Shown here piece after piece: positions 1 through 12,180 of a stretch of 64,000 nt of DNA. Made by a program: the position numbers and the translations under genes. Each line of letters begins with the position of its first letter. The stretch's first letter is position 1. Below the pieces are notes generated by a model. That model saw nothing but the letters and a program-made list of their open reading frames with translations, ran no database searches and was not told where the DNA came from. Source of the stretch: Diphasiastrum complanatum (lineage: Eukaryota; Streptophyta; Lycopodiopsida; Lycopodiales; Lycopodiaceae); assembly GCA_029204225.1 (NCBI GenBank), contig CM055111.1, positions 15,689,207 to 15,753,206 on the forward strand, in the 5' to 3' direction.

Positions 1-1420
1 ATTATCCAAAAACATATACAAAAACTCCAAAATTATCAAAACAAGGAACAACCATTACACTGACAAATCAATATTATTGGGCCATGTGGATATTGAACAT
101 GTATGAAGTCAAGAAAAAATATGATACAAAAAGCTCTTACGTTGTTCAAGCTTTGCCTAATGTTGTTGAGCAGCACCATAAAGTTAGGTGGTCTTCCTTT
201 TGTGTGTTAAAAAATGAGACTGATGGTGAATTGGTGATAGGAAAGAACTACGTAGATGGTTAATGTGTAGCCACTTGTGATACTCTAGATTGCCGAACAC
301 AGTTATTAAGAGTTCTCATCTTCACGAAACATTTGTCCCCATTACATATGTGAAAGTCATAATAAGGGCTTGTCATGAATGACATAAGGTGTCTAAACGT
401 GAAACACTATGATTGGATAATGATATGCTCTCAATCCATGGAGGCCTAATAACCACAAAAATAACATGCGAGACAAAAATAACACAAATAGTTGGCATCA
501 GACAAAAATGCATGTGCAAAACATGGTACACAAAAATAACACAAATGGGTGATGGAAAGGAAATTTAGTAATGTCACCAAAGGTACAAATTCTAGTGTAC
601 TTAGATCTATGGCAAAGAGTAACTAATAGTTGTTGGAATCAGACAAAAATGAACATGCAAACAACAATCGTGATCAACAAAAAATCTATAAGTTCAGTGA
701 AGTTTTAACATTCGTCAATTGATGTTCAATTCTCCAAGAAAAATGATAGCTTGCTAATGTCTTGCGAGTCATTCTCAAGAGTTAGGTCCATCTAAACAAA
801 CACTAACCTAAAAATTGTTCCTTGCATATGGACCTTGTCCGCGTTGAAAAACTTAAAAAAAACCTAATTTGCTTTCTTTGTTCCATATTGTCTCGTCGTG
901 CCTTTGATGCGAAAACCTTCTTCTATGCTCATGTGTAAATTGCTCTTAACCCCTTTTTTACTCAAGGTCAATAATGTGATTGCTATAGTAGGCACACTCT
1001 TTTCTTCGATCAATTAAGTCATCTACAACAATAGTTACTACAAACAACAATAAACCAAAATTTTCCAAAAAATAATGCAAGAAAAGAAAAGAAAATGAAC
1101 CATCGTTGAAACCATACTCAAGTTACTCAACTTTTCCATTTGGTTCAAAAAAGAAAATGACACTATGGAACCCTAAACCCTTCTTAGTAAGCCCCATGAT
1201 TTGTTCATCGGATCTCCTTCAAAATGGTTTTGCCAGTTTCTAGCTTTGTGCCTTCTCTGCAAATGATTCACCTTCATTAATTCTAGGCCACCTACAATCC
1301 ACCCTCTAGCAATCTCTAAATGTGACTTTTGAGAACAAATGTTAGGAGTCTAAGCTCAGACTAGCTAAGGTTGAGAATGAAGCTATTTCACGTCTTAATC
1401 CATGACTAGTGTTATGTGAG
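1..1420. other. AT-rich stretch with no gene recognised
   Basis: No open frame here resembles a known protein and no tRNA, LTR or PBS motif is visible. Homopolymer A runs and short direct repeats occur, for example phrases containing 'gacaaaaatgaacatgc'-like words around 470-660, but they form no regular array. Confidence 0.6.
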
Positions 1421-1690
1421 TTAGAATTAAAGTAGAATCACTGTGTTACTGTACTGTGGGTCCTATCAGTGGATAAGGATCAGTTGGCTTTGCCATGAGG
1501 CAAGTCGATGGGACACGCGACCCGCCAACGACAACCTGGGTCATGCATGGGTTGCCTGAGTGAACAACTATATGTACAGTGTAATTTCATTTTGAGAAAT
1601 ACAATTGTTATATGAGCTTGCTGTGGAGAGTGTTTTCTGTTTGTGTTACTATGTAGCATGATTTGTGTTCCTATGCAAAGCAAATTCTAA
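1421..1690 (+). repeat. 5' LTR of copia A
   Basis: 270 bp, near-identical to 6766-7035. Both carry the same antisense reading frame of 67 codons with only a handful of substitutions, which is a signature of duplicated LTRs and not of a gene. Ends are TTAGAAT and ATTCTAA. Confidence 0.93.
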
Positions 1691-1692
1691 GT

Positions 1693-1703
1693 TGGTATCA
1701 GAG
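1693..1703 (+). other. Primer-binding site of copia A
   Basis: TGGTATCAGAG lies two bases after the 5' LTR. It matches the plant initiator-methionine tRNA 3' end used by most plant copia elements. The usual next bases GC are replaced by TC. Confidence 0.85.
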
Positions 1704-2939
1704 TCATACAGAGAGTGTACACAGTACAACATCGTCATTGAAGAGAGCTTCGGGAGAAGTGTCTTCTGAGAGTTCGGGGATTACGGCGGGTTGAAGACGG
1801 AAGGAGAAACACTGATGCAGAGAGTTTAGCACACAGAAGCTTGGTGAGCTTGAGACTGTGTGAGGATTCAGAGACAAGGGTTATCGGCTGAATTATCAAC
1901 AAATGGAATTTTGAAATTCCGAAGCAGGCTATTTGGTGTTTGCAGTCAGTGTGCATTCAATCGGATACCGTTTGATGAACGAATTGAAGCATCAGCTTTC
2001 CAGCAGTAGGGCGACCTCAGAGGAAGAGGATAGGCATGTCAGAACATTGTGAATTGGAATCCAAGAACAGATTTTTGTGAAAAACCCTGGTCTGGGGTTT
2101 GGGAGCACAAAATCAGAGATTTCTCTCTATACTGATCCGTTTTGCAAGCTGTAAAAATTTAGAGGAGAGTGCCCTAGCAGTGCAAATCAGGTTTGAAGAG
2201 GCCGTGTGTAGCCGCGAGCTAGTAAGCAAGCCAGATCAGATCCAGGGCTTGGCAGCCATAGCTAGTAAGAAGAGAAGAGGAAGCCATGAGAGAGAGCAGG
2301 AAGCTCGCGTGCGCCCAACGCGACGTATACAGTAGCGTCTGGAAGGCCATAGCGACCGTATGAGCGCGGTTCAATGCCTAGATGCAGTTTGAACCTTTGG
2401 ATGAGGTGTCAGATGCATCGACGGTCCAGAACTTGTGATGGGAGAGAAACGTGGACCACAAGATTTGGTTCAGCCATTGGATGGGCTTTGAAGAGGGCCC
2501 TGAAGAAGTGAAGTGCATTATGGCCTTCAACTTCATTAAAAATTCTCATACTGAAAGTTGAGTTGGGTCCCTTTAAAAACTAGAAAAGTCCCTATTTTTG
2601 GGTCCTTTGCCCGTTTTGACCCAAACGAAAGGCTATAACCTCCAAACGAATGGCACCCGGACTATACCTGCAAATATGATGCAGCAAAATAGAGTGATTG
2701 CAGTGAAGAAAGTGTTCGGAGTGCGCCATAAGTGATTTCACCATTCCACTGGGCACGTTGTTGGGAGTTGATGACTGAGTGCATTTCGGAAGGCGACGCC
2801 GATTTGGCTTTCAAATTGGTGGAAAAGCGGCGAGTGGCCTGGTAAGGGAAAAAATGCGGGTCGCTATTTTCAACTTCTGACATCACTGTTGGCCTCGACA
2901 TACTGTTTTTAGCCTACGGCAAAACTTTCAAGCAGTTGT
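1704..2939 (+). other. Untranslated leader of copia A
   Basis: About 1.2 kb between the PBS and the first Gag codon. It holds only short open frames (for example 2099-2335) with no recognisable domain. A long leader is usual for plant copia elements. I see no second gene here. Confidence 0.6.
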
Positions 2940-3790
2940 GTGATGGCAAACATGGGAGAGTCCATTTTCAGTGAAAGTAGCAAATTGGACGGGATTTCTA
3001 ACTATGCAGTATGGAAATTCAAAATGAAAAATATACTGATGGAGAAAGACGTGTGGGAAGTCGTCATAGGTGATGAGAGAAGGCCACCAAATGAAGCGGA
3101 TATCAAAGTGTTTGACAAAAAGATGAGAAAATCTTTGACCTTCATTAACTTGTCAATGAAGGATCACATCATTACCCACATTTGTGATGCTGTTACACCC
3201 AGACAGGCATGGGATGTGCTAAAGGAGCAGTTTGAGATGTCAAATCCGTCAAGAATCATGTTTTTGAAGTCAAAACTGAATAGTGCCCGAATGGAACAAG
3301 GAGAGCACATTCAGACATACATGACCAGAATCAAGACAATGAGGGATGAACTACATTCTATTGGTGAGCGCATATGTGATGTGGAGCTAGAGCACAATGC
3401 ATTGTATGGCATTGTAGAACCCTATCAGATGTTTGTGAGCGGAATAGCATCAAGAGAAAGATTGCCAACCTTTGACGAGCTCACAGGAATCTTGATGCAG
3501 GAAGAGCAACGTCGAGAAATGGTAAAAGCTAGATGTCAAAATACTGACGTCAGGCACTTGCGACACGCCAAAAACAAGGCAAGGGCAAGGGAAAGAAGAA
3601 GTCTAAACAACAATTTGCCAAGTCTCAGGAGGACGAGGGATCTTCCAGTAAGACTAAGAAGAAAGACAAGTGCTTCCATTGTGGTCAAAAAGGCCATTGG
3701 AAGAGTGAATGTCGCAAATTCCTGGCGGAACAAGGCAAGGGAAAACCAAAACAAGCAGGTAGCCTTGTCAATGAAGGTGAGATTGAAGAC
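2940..3790 (+). pseudogene. gag: Gag of copia A (capsid and zinc knuckle), frameshifted
   Basis: Gag forms the particle that packages element RNA. The frame opening near 2940 shows the plant copia Gag fold (UBN2 family) with NYAVWKFKMKNILMEKDVWE near residue 21 and a helical region through about residue 195. Near 3535-3545 the frame slips. In the next frame, shared with pol, a basic Lys/Gly/Gln-rich linker leads to a CCHC zinc knuckle (CFHCGQKGHWKSEC, from 3671) that would bind RNA. The reading frame after about 3545 in the opening frame is therefore not Gag protein. The indel separates capsid from nucleocapsid, so the native fusion cannot be made. Confidence 0.88.
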
Positions 3791-3811
3791 TCTAGCATCT
3801 TCATATCTGCA

Positions 3812-6715
3812 TTGTCATCTAATCAAGATGATCAAGCACGGTATATTGACTCGAGAGCCACAAGACACATGACAGGTAACAAGAATTGGTTCAGTAGCTT
3901 GAAAATGTTGGATAATGGAACATCTATTTCACAAGCAAATGGTGAGGTGTGCAAGCTCAAAGAGATAGGCACCGTTTCAATCCAACTACCTGATGGCAAA
4001 AGCAGGATGATCAGGGAGGTACTTTAAGTACCAGGTTTGAAGAAAAATCTACTTTCTGTTGGAATCATTACCGATCAAAAGTTGAAAGTAGAATTCGCCC
4101 ATGATCGTTGCTTTGTGAAAGATGTGAACCAAAAGTTCAAAGTTATTGCGGATGGAGTAAGAGAGCCTAATACAAAATTGTACAGGTTCAATGCTACAAT
4201 TAAGGGGCAACATGGACTTGTATCGTCCATTCCATTGCAAACTGAGTTATGGCATAAGAGGCTTGGTCACTTGAAGTTGGGAAGCCTCAGTTTGATGAGA
4301 AAATTGGAGATGATAACATGATTGCCTACCATAGAAGATCACTTGAAATCCATGTGCGAATCTTGTGTATATGGGAAGCAGCATCGAGAGAACTTCAATA
4401 AAGGGGGTGTTCCAAGAGCAAAGAACATCCTGGATTTAATCCACACATATTTATGCGGGCCTATGAGGACCATGTCCTTAGGTAAACCCTTCTTTTTCAT
4501 GACCTTTATTGATGATATGTCACGTAAGACATGGATCTACTTTTTGAAGAAGAAATCAGATGCATTTGATAACTTCAAGAGCTTCAAAGCATTGGTCGAA
4601 AATTAGACAGGTAGGAAGATCAAAGTCCTAAGATCAAATAGTGGAGGTGAGTACAAATCTAATGACTTCAATGATCTTTGTGATCAATGTGGGATTAAAA
4701 GACAATTTATGCAAGCTCATACTCCTGCTCTCAATGGTGTAGCTGAGTGCAAGAATCGTATGATTGTGGAAAGTGCCAGATCTATGCTAGCTAAGATGAA
4801 ACTACCAAAATATTTTTGGTCAGAAGCATGTAGCATGATAGTCTATCTTCAAAATAGAAGTCCTACCATTGCCATAACAAAAATAACACCTAAGGAAGCA
4901 TTCACAAAGAAGAAGCCAAAGGTGAACCACTTGTGAATCTTTGGATGTAAGGCCTTTGTACACATTCCTAAGAAAGAGAGACGTAAACTTGATGTGAAAG
5001 CTATCAAGTGCATATTCCTAGGATATAATGGTCGTGTGAAGGGCTGTAGATGTTGATCCAGTGGAAAACAAAATCCATATAAGCCGTGATGTTATCTTTG
5101 ATGAATCCAAGATGTTTGAAGACGAGGATGCTGAGAAGATAGACACATCCAGTGGGAAAGATGGTATAGTGAGGATACCATCTAATGATGATCCATTCGT
5201 TGACCTTCCGAGTGATGAACATGAGGATACATCTCAAGATACTACTACTCAACCTCAAGAGACAGGTTGGAGAGGTAGGGACAAACCTTTTGGTGCAAGA
5301 AGGATTGAAGTTGCAGGTGACAAACCCAAGGAGAAGGATGTACCGTGGGATACATTTTCACCAAGAAACCGATACCTGACAGGAAGCCCCCTAAGTGGTT
5401 TGAGAGATTGTTGGAGAGCCGCGACATGGATGACTTTCCATGATCATCTAACCAGGGAGAGCTGCGAAGATCAACAAGAGAGAAGACTCAACCTGAAAGG
5501 TATGAAGCAAATTATGCTCTCTTATCTAGCATTATTCAAAGCAAAGAACCTTCGACTTATGGTGAAGCGAAGGATGATGACATTTGGGTCAAGGCCATGG
5601 GAGAGGAGATGGAGTCAATTGCTAAGCATAGCACATAGGACTTAGTAGAACCACCAGTTGGCAAGAAACCCATTGGTTACAAATGGGTATACAGGACTAA
5701 GTACCATGCAGATGGAAGTATAGCAAAGCACAAGGCAAGATTGGTGATCAAAGGGTATGCACAAAGTAAAGGCATCGACTATGAGGAGACCTTTGTGCCG
5801 GTTTGACTTACTGCTTTAGCTTCACATTTTAGTTGGCCTTTGCATCAGATGGATCTAGAATCTGCTTTTCTAAATGGTGAGTTAGAAGAAGAAGTGTTCA
5901 TGGATCAACCTGAAGGCTTTGTAGGGAAGGGACAAGAAAATAAAGTATGTCGCTAGAAGAAAGCGCTTTATGGTCTTAAACAAGCACCACGTGCATGGTA
6001 TAGCAGGATTGATACCTACTTTCACTCAAAGGGGATGGTGAGAACATATTATGATCCAAATCTATATGTCTTATGATTGGATAGTATGGCTGCTTTGATT
6101 GATCTTTACGTTGATGACTTGATTATTATGGAAAATAATCAAGAGATGATAGACATGATCAAGAAAGACCTCATGGAACAATTCGAGATGACAGATCTCA
6201 ACCTGATGCATTACTGCCTTGGAGTAGCAGTGTGGCAAAAAGGACACAAAGTGGGTTTAACACAGGTGAAGTATGTCAAAGAGTTGCTGCACATGTTTAG
6301 GTTGTAGGATTACAAACCAGTAAATACTCCTATTGAACCAGGAAGCATGATGGTTTACCTGAGTTGCGTGGCTATGTGGATGCGGATTGGGGAGGTGACT
6401 ATGATGATTGAGGAAGCTATATGGTTGAGACAAATCTTGGAAGAAGTTGGCATGAAGCAGAAAAATCCCACGACTTTACATAGCGACAGTTAGAGTGGCA
6501 TTCAGCTAGCAAAGAATCCAGTGTTCCATGCGAGAACTAAACACATTGAGATTCAGTATCACTTTATATGTGAGAGGCTATTGAGTCATGAAATTCATGT
6601 TGTTCATTGTAGCACAGAAGAACAACTAGCTGATGTTTTCACTAAGCCACTTGCTGGAGAAAAGTTTGATAAGTTTAGATCAAAGCTTTCTGTACTTAAA
6701 ATTTGTCGACTTTAG
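3812..6715 (+). pseudogene. pol: Pol of copia A (protease, integrase, RT, RNase H), inactivated
   Basis: Domains stay mostly in one frame but are broken by at least eight stops (for example 4025-4027, 4319-4321, 4604-4606, 4934-4936). The protease active site reads DSRA where the family has DSGA. In integrase, two catalytic aspartates are lost: HTYLCGPM has Tyr at 4448-4450 and RSNSGGEY has Asn at 4637-4639; the Glu of GVAECKNR remains. About 5061-5400 reads in a different frame, marking compensating indels in the integrase-RT linker. RT keeps FLNGELEEEVFMDQPEGF, YGLKQAPRAWYSR and the YVDD box near 6107. RNase H is internally deleted between a GYVDADWGGD-like segment (about 6370-6405) and EEAIWLRQ (about 6410), then ends normally with HARTKHIEIQYH and DVFTKPLAG. 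Confidence 0.9.
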
Positions 6716-6754
6716 AGCTATGTATATGACTGTATAAAAAGCAGACTCTAATTT

Positions 6755-6765
6755 AAGGGAGAGAG
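6755..6765 (+). other. Polypurine tract of copia A
   Basis: AAGGGAGAGAG directly precedes the 3' LTR. This is the usual plus-strand primer site of LTR elements. Confidence 0.8.
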
Positions 6766-7035
6766 TTAGAATTAAAGTAGAATTACTGTGTTACTGTACT
6801 GTGGGTCCTTTCAGTGGATAAGGATCAGTTGGCCTCGCCACGAGGCAAGTCGACGGGACATGCATCCCGCCAACGACAACCTGGGTCATGCATGGGTTGC
6901 CTGAGTGAGCAACTATATGTACAGTGTAATTTCGTTTTGAGAAATATCGTTGTTATGTGAGCTTGCTGTGGAGAGTGTTTTCTGTCTGTGTTACTGTGTA
7001 GCATGATCTGTGTTCCTATGCAAAGCAAATTCTAA
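6766..7035 (+). repeat. 3' LTR of copia A
   Basis: 270-bp partner of 1421-1690, with a modest number of substitutions by eye, fitting an insertion that is not recent. Confidence 0.93.
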
Positions 7036-7464
7036 GTATGTGACCCATGACTAGGTGACTAGTTGGTAGCAACTAATAATGGGCATCCTAATGCCTTGGC
7101 CACCCCAATAATCAACTTGAATGCGCAGAAGTTATAATCATTTCCAACTAATTTGTTAGAGTATTTCATTTCAATGAACCATAAACATTACTATTTTTCA
7201 ATGCAACTTTTGAGCTTCAAGCTATTATCCAACTAACTCCTATGCCAATCACTAGGTCCACGACATCACCCTCAAAGTCACATCTCAAAGAGCTTGTCAA
7301 AAGAGTTCATCAAGTCACAACTTGCAACACATCTTAGACATTTTGGAACAAATGTCTGATCGTGGTTAAGTAGTAGCTGGAACTAGGTCCATGGTATCAT
7401 CACATCTCTTAGAGCTTGTCATATAATTTCATCAAGTCACAACTTGCAATGCATCTAACACATC
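7036..7464. other. No gene recognised
   Basis: Sequence with short internal direct repeats (two similar blocks at about 7310-7350 and 7430-7470 containing 'catcaagtcacaacttgcaa'). No domain, LTR or RNA gene seen. Confidence 0.5.
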
Positions 7465-8640
7465 TTGAAGCAAATTCCTAGTCGTAGTTACAAGCTTTCA
7501 CCATATTCCCTAGAACACATGGCAAATGATGTGTCCTTTCTTAGCGTTGCAGGAATAAAATTTTTTATTGCCTTCTGTTACGTCTCTGTCAGCTTACCCT
7601 CCAACCATACAAGGAACCACTTAACTCTATCTTGTTTAGTTATCGATCCTCTAGAACCACACGTCATGGAAATGCTACGGGTTCCATTATTGACCTGAGG
7701 AGAATTAACCATCTTAGGCCATTCTGTACAGAAGGTCCTCAGTAGAAAGGACATATGAGACCTGTAGAGAATGTAGAGACATTCTATTTAGTAAAACAAA
7801 AACATTTAATACAATAGAGTACCTTTTTTTTTTCAAACAAGAGTTTATCACCAGGAGCCTCACACGATCTTTCACCTGCATATACACGATGTCTAATACA
7901 AATTCAGTCTTAGAAAAAAAGATAAACCTTGGAGGTCCTACAATCTATCTTGCACTCCAAACCATTCACCACGTAAACATTTCTTGTTGCCTTCATAAAA
8001 GCTTCACATTCCTCGTCATCTGTGAATTTGCGCTTATTTCTGCGAATAAGTAAAGAGCTGATTAGTAACAAACAAAGGTGATTCATTCAATGTCTTAAAA
8101 TTTATGAGACACCAAGCAAAACTCTGAAGCTACCTCTCAGCAAAACCATGATAACGATCTTTCCTCCCTGGCACTGAGAACAAGTAATTGTTCATTTAAT
8201 TTTGCAAAGGCTCATCAATAGCAGTTGCCGGAACCTCCAATTTCTCAGGTCCCTCCTCCATTAGCTGAACTGATAATTCAACAGGGCATATTTTCTGTTG
8301 TCACAAAAATTTGCATGTTCTCACATGTAACATGAGATAGACAGAAAGCAGAAACATTGTCATTAGAGAAAATATATATATCACGTACATGCTCAAATCG
8401 AAAGACGCTCTCATCACGGAGGAGAACACATGCATTTGCACAGTAAACAATGTCACTAATCCCACAAGCTCCACGTGATTTCTCACGTATGTATAGCAAT
8501 AGAAGTTTATTTGCCGTTTCATCAGCAACAATTGCTTGAAGCACGAGATATTAAATCTCAGTAGCAACTATCGGATAGGTATTTCTCAAAACATTTTCTA
8601 GCACAGTATGCACATAATGTTGTTGGCCAGTTCTGTAATA
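7465..8640 (-). pseudogene. Relic of a multi-exon plant gene, function unknown
   Basis: On the minus strand several short open blocks are separated by stretches bounded by GT and AG. Proposed exons are about 8632-8386, 8269-8134, 8039-7928, 7875-7823, and from 7761 downward. Translations include VLENVLRNTYPIVATE and IREKSRGACGISDIVYCA (first block), LQLMEEGPEKLEVPATAIDE (second) and DDEECEAFMKATRNVYVVNG (third). With a donor at about 8385 the frame passes through the first three junctions in matching phases (1, 2, 0). Two in-frame stops are seen, one in the first block and one in the second, so it is probably a broken copy or misses a small exon. I do not recognise the family. It could be a captured gene fragment or a decayed host locus. 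Confidence 0.45.
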
Positions 8641-8840
8641 TCAAATTAGCAAAATTGGAAGTAAAGGCTTGTATAGTCATCACAATGGCCAACAAAGTTT
8701 TTAGGGGGCACCTAATTTTAGAAGGACAAAGTCCCATTTTGAAGAGACAATAAAATATGAAGGGCATCTCATTGGAACACCGAATTCTTCGCTAGTTGAA
8801 AGCCACTCTGACTGTCACTATGTATAGTCGTAGGTTTTTC

Positions 8841-9200
8841 CTACTTCATGTTCATCTCATCCAATATTTGACTAAACCAAATGGCTTCCTGTCCTGTGCT
8901 ACACATTGCCTTGTGCTCTGTTTCTGTTGTGGATGAAGCAACTGTACTTTGTTTCTTACTAGACCAGGAAAAGTAACTACCACAAAACTGGAATACATAC
9001 CTTGTGGTAGGTCTATGATCATCACAATCACCTCCCCATTCTGCATCGCCAGAGCCACATAACTCAGGTAAACCTTCATGCTTCCTGTACATCAAGCCAT
9101 GATCAGAAGTGCTCGCAAAATGTGTTTGGCTGCTTTCCAATGCATATCTATAGGTGTTGCCATAAAATGACTTACAATACCAATAGTATAGCCTATATGA
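8841..9200 (-). pseudogene. Copia RNase H fragment A2 (family A)
   Basis: The minus strand encodes the end of RT and most of RNase H of a copia element. It shows VSHFMATP and HWKAAKHI, then after a frameshift KHEGLPELCGSGDAEWGGD, YFSWSSKKQSTVASSTTE and EAIWFSQILDEM. The KHxGLPELxG segment matches a phrase in copia A's damaged RNase H (about 6350), so both come from one family. A2 carries the middle part that A has lost. No LTR or other domain adjoins it. RNase H would remove the RNA strand during reverse transcription; this piece is dead. Confidence 0.82.
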
Positions 9201-9749
9201 ACAACATAAACTGAATTACAATACAATGCTTGTAATCTGAGTTTTCATCTCTCTTGTGAGGTATAGGTAGCTCCAAATATGTAAAAATAAGTAAAGAGTT
9301 TACAACAAAAAGATGTGTTTTGAAATCTTGAGCTTATCATAAGAGTTGTGAGCTTCTTCTATGCTAATGGTTGCAAATGATGGTGCATACAATAAGATCA
9401 TTGCACTCCATATGTCCATAGAACATAAGGTCCAGTTCAAAGTTTCAAACATAAAGTCTTGACAAAAACTAGAGCTCAAATTACAATTGTTGCTCCAAAA
9501 TGCTTGGGCATTGATAATAGCCAACCATGAACGTACATAAACTAAGGTGTCTTTTTCTGGTTAATGCAACAAAAATCAGTTACAAGAAAGAATCTCTAAT
9601 GTGGACAAGTATCGAGCTAAGTCATTGTACCATTCAGGAATCAATTATGTATCTATTTTGGAAAGTTCTTTCAAATTGTTCATCCTCCCAGCTACTGCTC
9701 TCCTCTTTTAGATTTCCTTGCTCGTAGATACAATCATATTCAGAACCTT
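9201..9749. other. No gene recognised
   Basis: Short open frames on both strands (for example minus 9300-9524) show no motif I can assign. It may be leftover leader or linker sequence of the flanking elements. Confidence 0.4.
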
Positions 9750-10400
9750 CTAGGGTGGTTTACTCCTCAAAGTATAATCAAATTCTTGAAGAGAGGTTAT
9801 CCATTTGGATAATCTACTTGGAGGTTCGACATTGTTCATCATCATGGTCACTGCCTCACTCTTAGTGAAGAAGGTCACTTTCAGATGTAAAATATAGTGT
9901 CGATATTTTGCAGCTGCATACACTATGCAGAGACACACCTTCTCAGCTTTCCTGTACTCCCCAATGTTGACTTTTCTTCCAAGAAATGTTACTGGATAAT
10001 ATGTTTTATCCCAAATCTGGGCTAAACAACAACTTATGCAAGTTTTGATTAGTGAAGACAAAAAACTCCAATCATACCATGGAGGTTTTAAAATGAAGTT
10101 GTGGCTAAGGCCTCTTTTAGATCTCTAAAGGCATCTCATAGTTATCAGTCCATTCCCAAACTACATATTTCTTCAATAATCCATTGAAAGGATAAGCTCT
10201 CGTTGCATATGCCATCACGTAGGGTCTATAGTAGCCAGTACCCCCTAAGAAAGATTGTAATTAGGTAATAGTAGTTGGAGCCATCAAAGTTAGGAGCATT
10301 TTTATTTTCTCAGGGTCCATATCAATATACCATATGGCACACCAAACACACATTTGTTTTCATTTAGTGCAATGCATGTGGTAGAACACTTTTGATAGCA
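9750..10400 (-). pseudogene. Ty3/gypsy RT-RNase H fragment Y1
   Basis: Read on the minus strand, the order is ALNENKCVFGVPYG, MDPEKIKMLL, LQSFLGGTGYYRPYV, LLKKYVVWEWTD, a frameshifted stretch, then DKTYYPVTFLGRKVNIGEYR, VYAAAKYRHYILHLKVTFFT and LSKWITSLQEFDY. This is the C-terminal part of gypsy reverse transcriptase (thumb and connection) followed by its RNase H. In-frame stops occur, and the YxDD palm motif lies outside the preserved piece. No gypsy LTR or integrase is adjacent. It reads as an old fragment. Confidence 0.88.
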
Positions 10401-10535
10401 CTTTTCTAATGGGCATAATGGAGTTTCAAAAATGTAGACACAGAGGGGCCCTACCGTATTTTACACATGTCAAAAAGAGGAGAAGTATATGAAATTTGAC
10501 AAAATAGAAAAATGAAGGGTGGCCCTCCACCACCC

Positions 10536-10547
10536 TCTATAAAAAGG
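10536..10547 (+). promoter_or_regulatory. Candidate TATA box
   Basis: CTATAAAAAGGC is a strong match to the plant TATA consensus. It is preceded by a C-rich run and followed by A-rich sequence as in plant core promoters or LTRs. No clear gene follows it, so it may be a remnant LTR promoter. Confidence 0.3.
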
Positions 10548-12180
10548 CCCAAGACATCAAACAAAACAATGAATTATAGAAGAGTGAAGTGCTGTTGAGT
10601 CTGAGAATTGTTGATTTGCCGCTATGCTGTTATCATCCTGAAATTGGTGCTTATGTGAGGAAGAGAAGAATCATAATGGAAGAGTGAGGCTGTCTGGGTG
10701 ATAGGATGGTGCTACTATTTTGTTATGTGAGATAAATGCTGAGTTTTTGTAGTGCTGATACTTTACTACTTTGTGTGATGGGTGGCTGCATTTCTACTTT
10801 GTTTTGTTACCCTATCATGTGGCTGTGAGTTGTGGGAGTTATTACATTGGTAGACTATGGAAGAAATCTGTGAATAGGTGAGAGAGAGAGTAAGAGATGT
10901 GATATGTCTGAGTACTAATTCCCTGTTATTACCATAGTTGTTCTGATGAACAAAGCTCTCTCCGAATTGTTGACTTGATCTACTTCTTCTTTCATGAGTT
11001 TCTCATCTACCGCAACCTTGGCGGCATCTTCAAGTGTCATATTGAGTGTTCTCATTAGTATTGTCAAATTTAAAAGTTGCTTGTCTAAATGCAAGATTTA
11101 TGTTCTTGATTTGTGCTCAAATCTATCTTGCAGTCTTTACCAAATTGTTTGGCTTGTCTCATAGTCTTCAATCGTCATCATGAAAACGTTTGTAAGTTTT
11201 TCTTATGAATGCAGTATTATCTATTGGAATTCTAGCTATCATGCATTGATTTTGAAAAGCATTTTCCTTACCTAGGCAATAGGACATGTGTCTAGCATGA
11301 TCGGGTGGGTTTGAGAAAAAAAATTAAAATTGAGGTTGGAAAGCATTGTAGTGAGAGTGAAAACGTGATTGCATCTAATTGGATCAATCCTACTCTAGCT
11401 ATCATCTAGTTATTTGGATAGATTTTGGGAGTTGAAAGGCTTGATGTATCATCATCATCTGTCACAAGTTCTCACACACTAGTGTGTCTACATTACTCAT
11501 GAAGGCATTATTATTGAATGAACATGTCCAGGTAGTATGATCAAAGATTTTAGCCAAAACATTGACAGAGTTGCCTTCTGTACATTCGATAAATAAGTAG
11601 AGTCGAATAGTTTTGACATGATGAGAAAGTATCATTTGAGTGCAGTCTTTGTCCAGATTGAGAGTGTTTAATCATTGTGTCACAAAATTTAGTTCAATCG
11701 AGTGTAGTGAGAAACATGAACTGTATCAGTCTCCCTGAAGAAGGCAGTACACATAACACTTTGCACTTTAGACACACTGTTGAAAAGTTGCATCCATGTT
11801 AATGACTCTGAGATCTTGCATTTGCATTGCCAATTGTGCATGGAACTGAAATTGGGCATACTGTCATACTCTGCTAGGGAATGGGTGCATATGCCAAAAT
11901 AGGAACACAGGATGGGTGTTTTGCAGGTACTAAAGAATGAAGAGAAAAATGCGAAGCTGAAAAGAACACTATCACCAACTACCGCTATTATCAGAGGAAT
12001 ACGGATGGTTAGCATCACCCACCTAAGGGTGTTGAAAAGGACGACATCAACACAATGGCTGCGAAACCAAAGATGTTGGGTCTGCCATATGGGGACCATA
12101 CTACCTAGTGGAAGTCGCTAATGTTAGCCGATTTTTTTATGGCAAAAATCGGATGAAATCATATGCATGATCACATAACC
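10548..12180. other. No clear gene; possible faint gag-like relic on minus strand
   Basis: Minus-strand translation of about 10960-11190 gives LNMTLEDAAKVAVDEKLMKE followed upstream by stop-ridden sequence. It is loosely like a retroelement Gag region but too short to assign. Other open frames (minus 11689-12099, plus 11912-12121) show no domain. Confidence 0.3.

Larger units (their letters stand above)
1421..7035 (+). mobile_element. Copia element A, complete with two LTRs, defective
   Basis: A full-length Ty1/copia retrotransposon of about 5.6 kb. Two similar 270-bp LTRs start TTAGAAT and end ATTCTAA (an inverted repeat) and enclose a PBS, gag, protease, integrase, RT, RNase H remnant and a polypurine tract, in copia order. 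A 7-bp TATGTGA flanks the element (1413-1419 and 7037-7043), one base away from the inverted LTR ends. That is longer than the usual 5-bp copia duplication, so the exact LTR edge is uncertain by one base. Many stops, a gag frameshift and an RNase H deletion make it an old, non-autonomous copy. TG...CA termini, common in copia, are absent here. Confidence 0.93.

Noticed and set aside
1480-1683. 67-codon minus ORF repeated at 6825-7028
   Set aside because: Duplicated because it lies in both LTRs of copia A; no domain and wrong strand.
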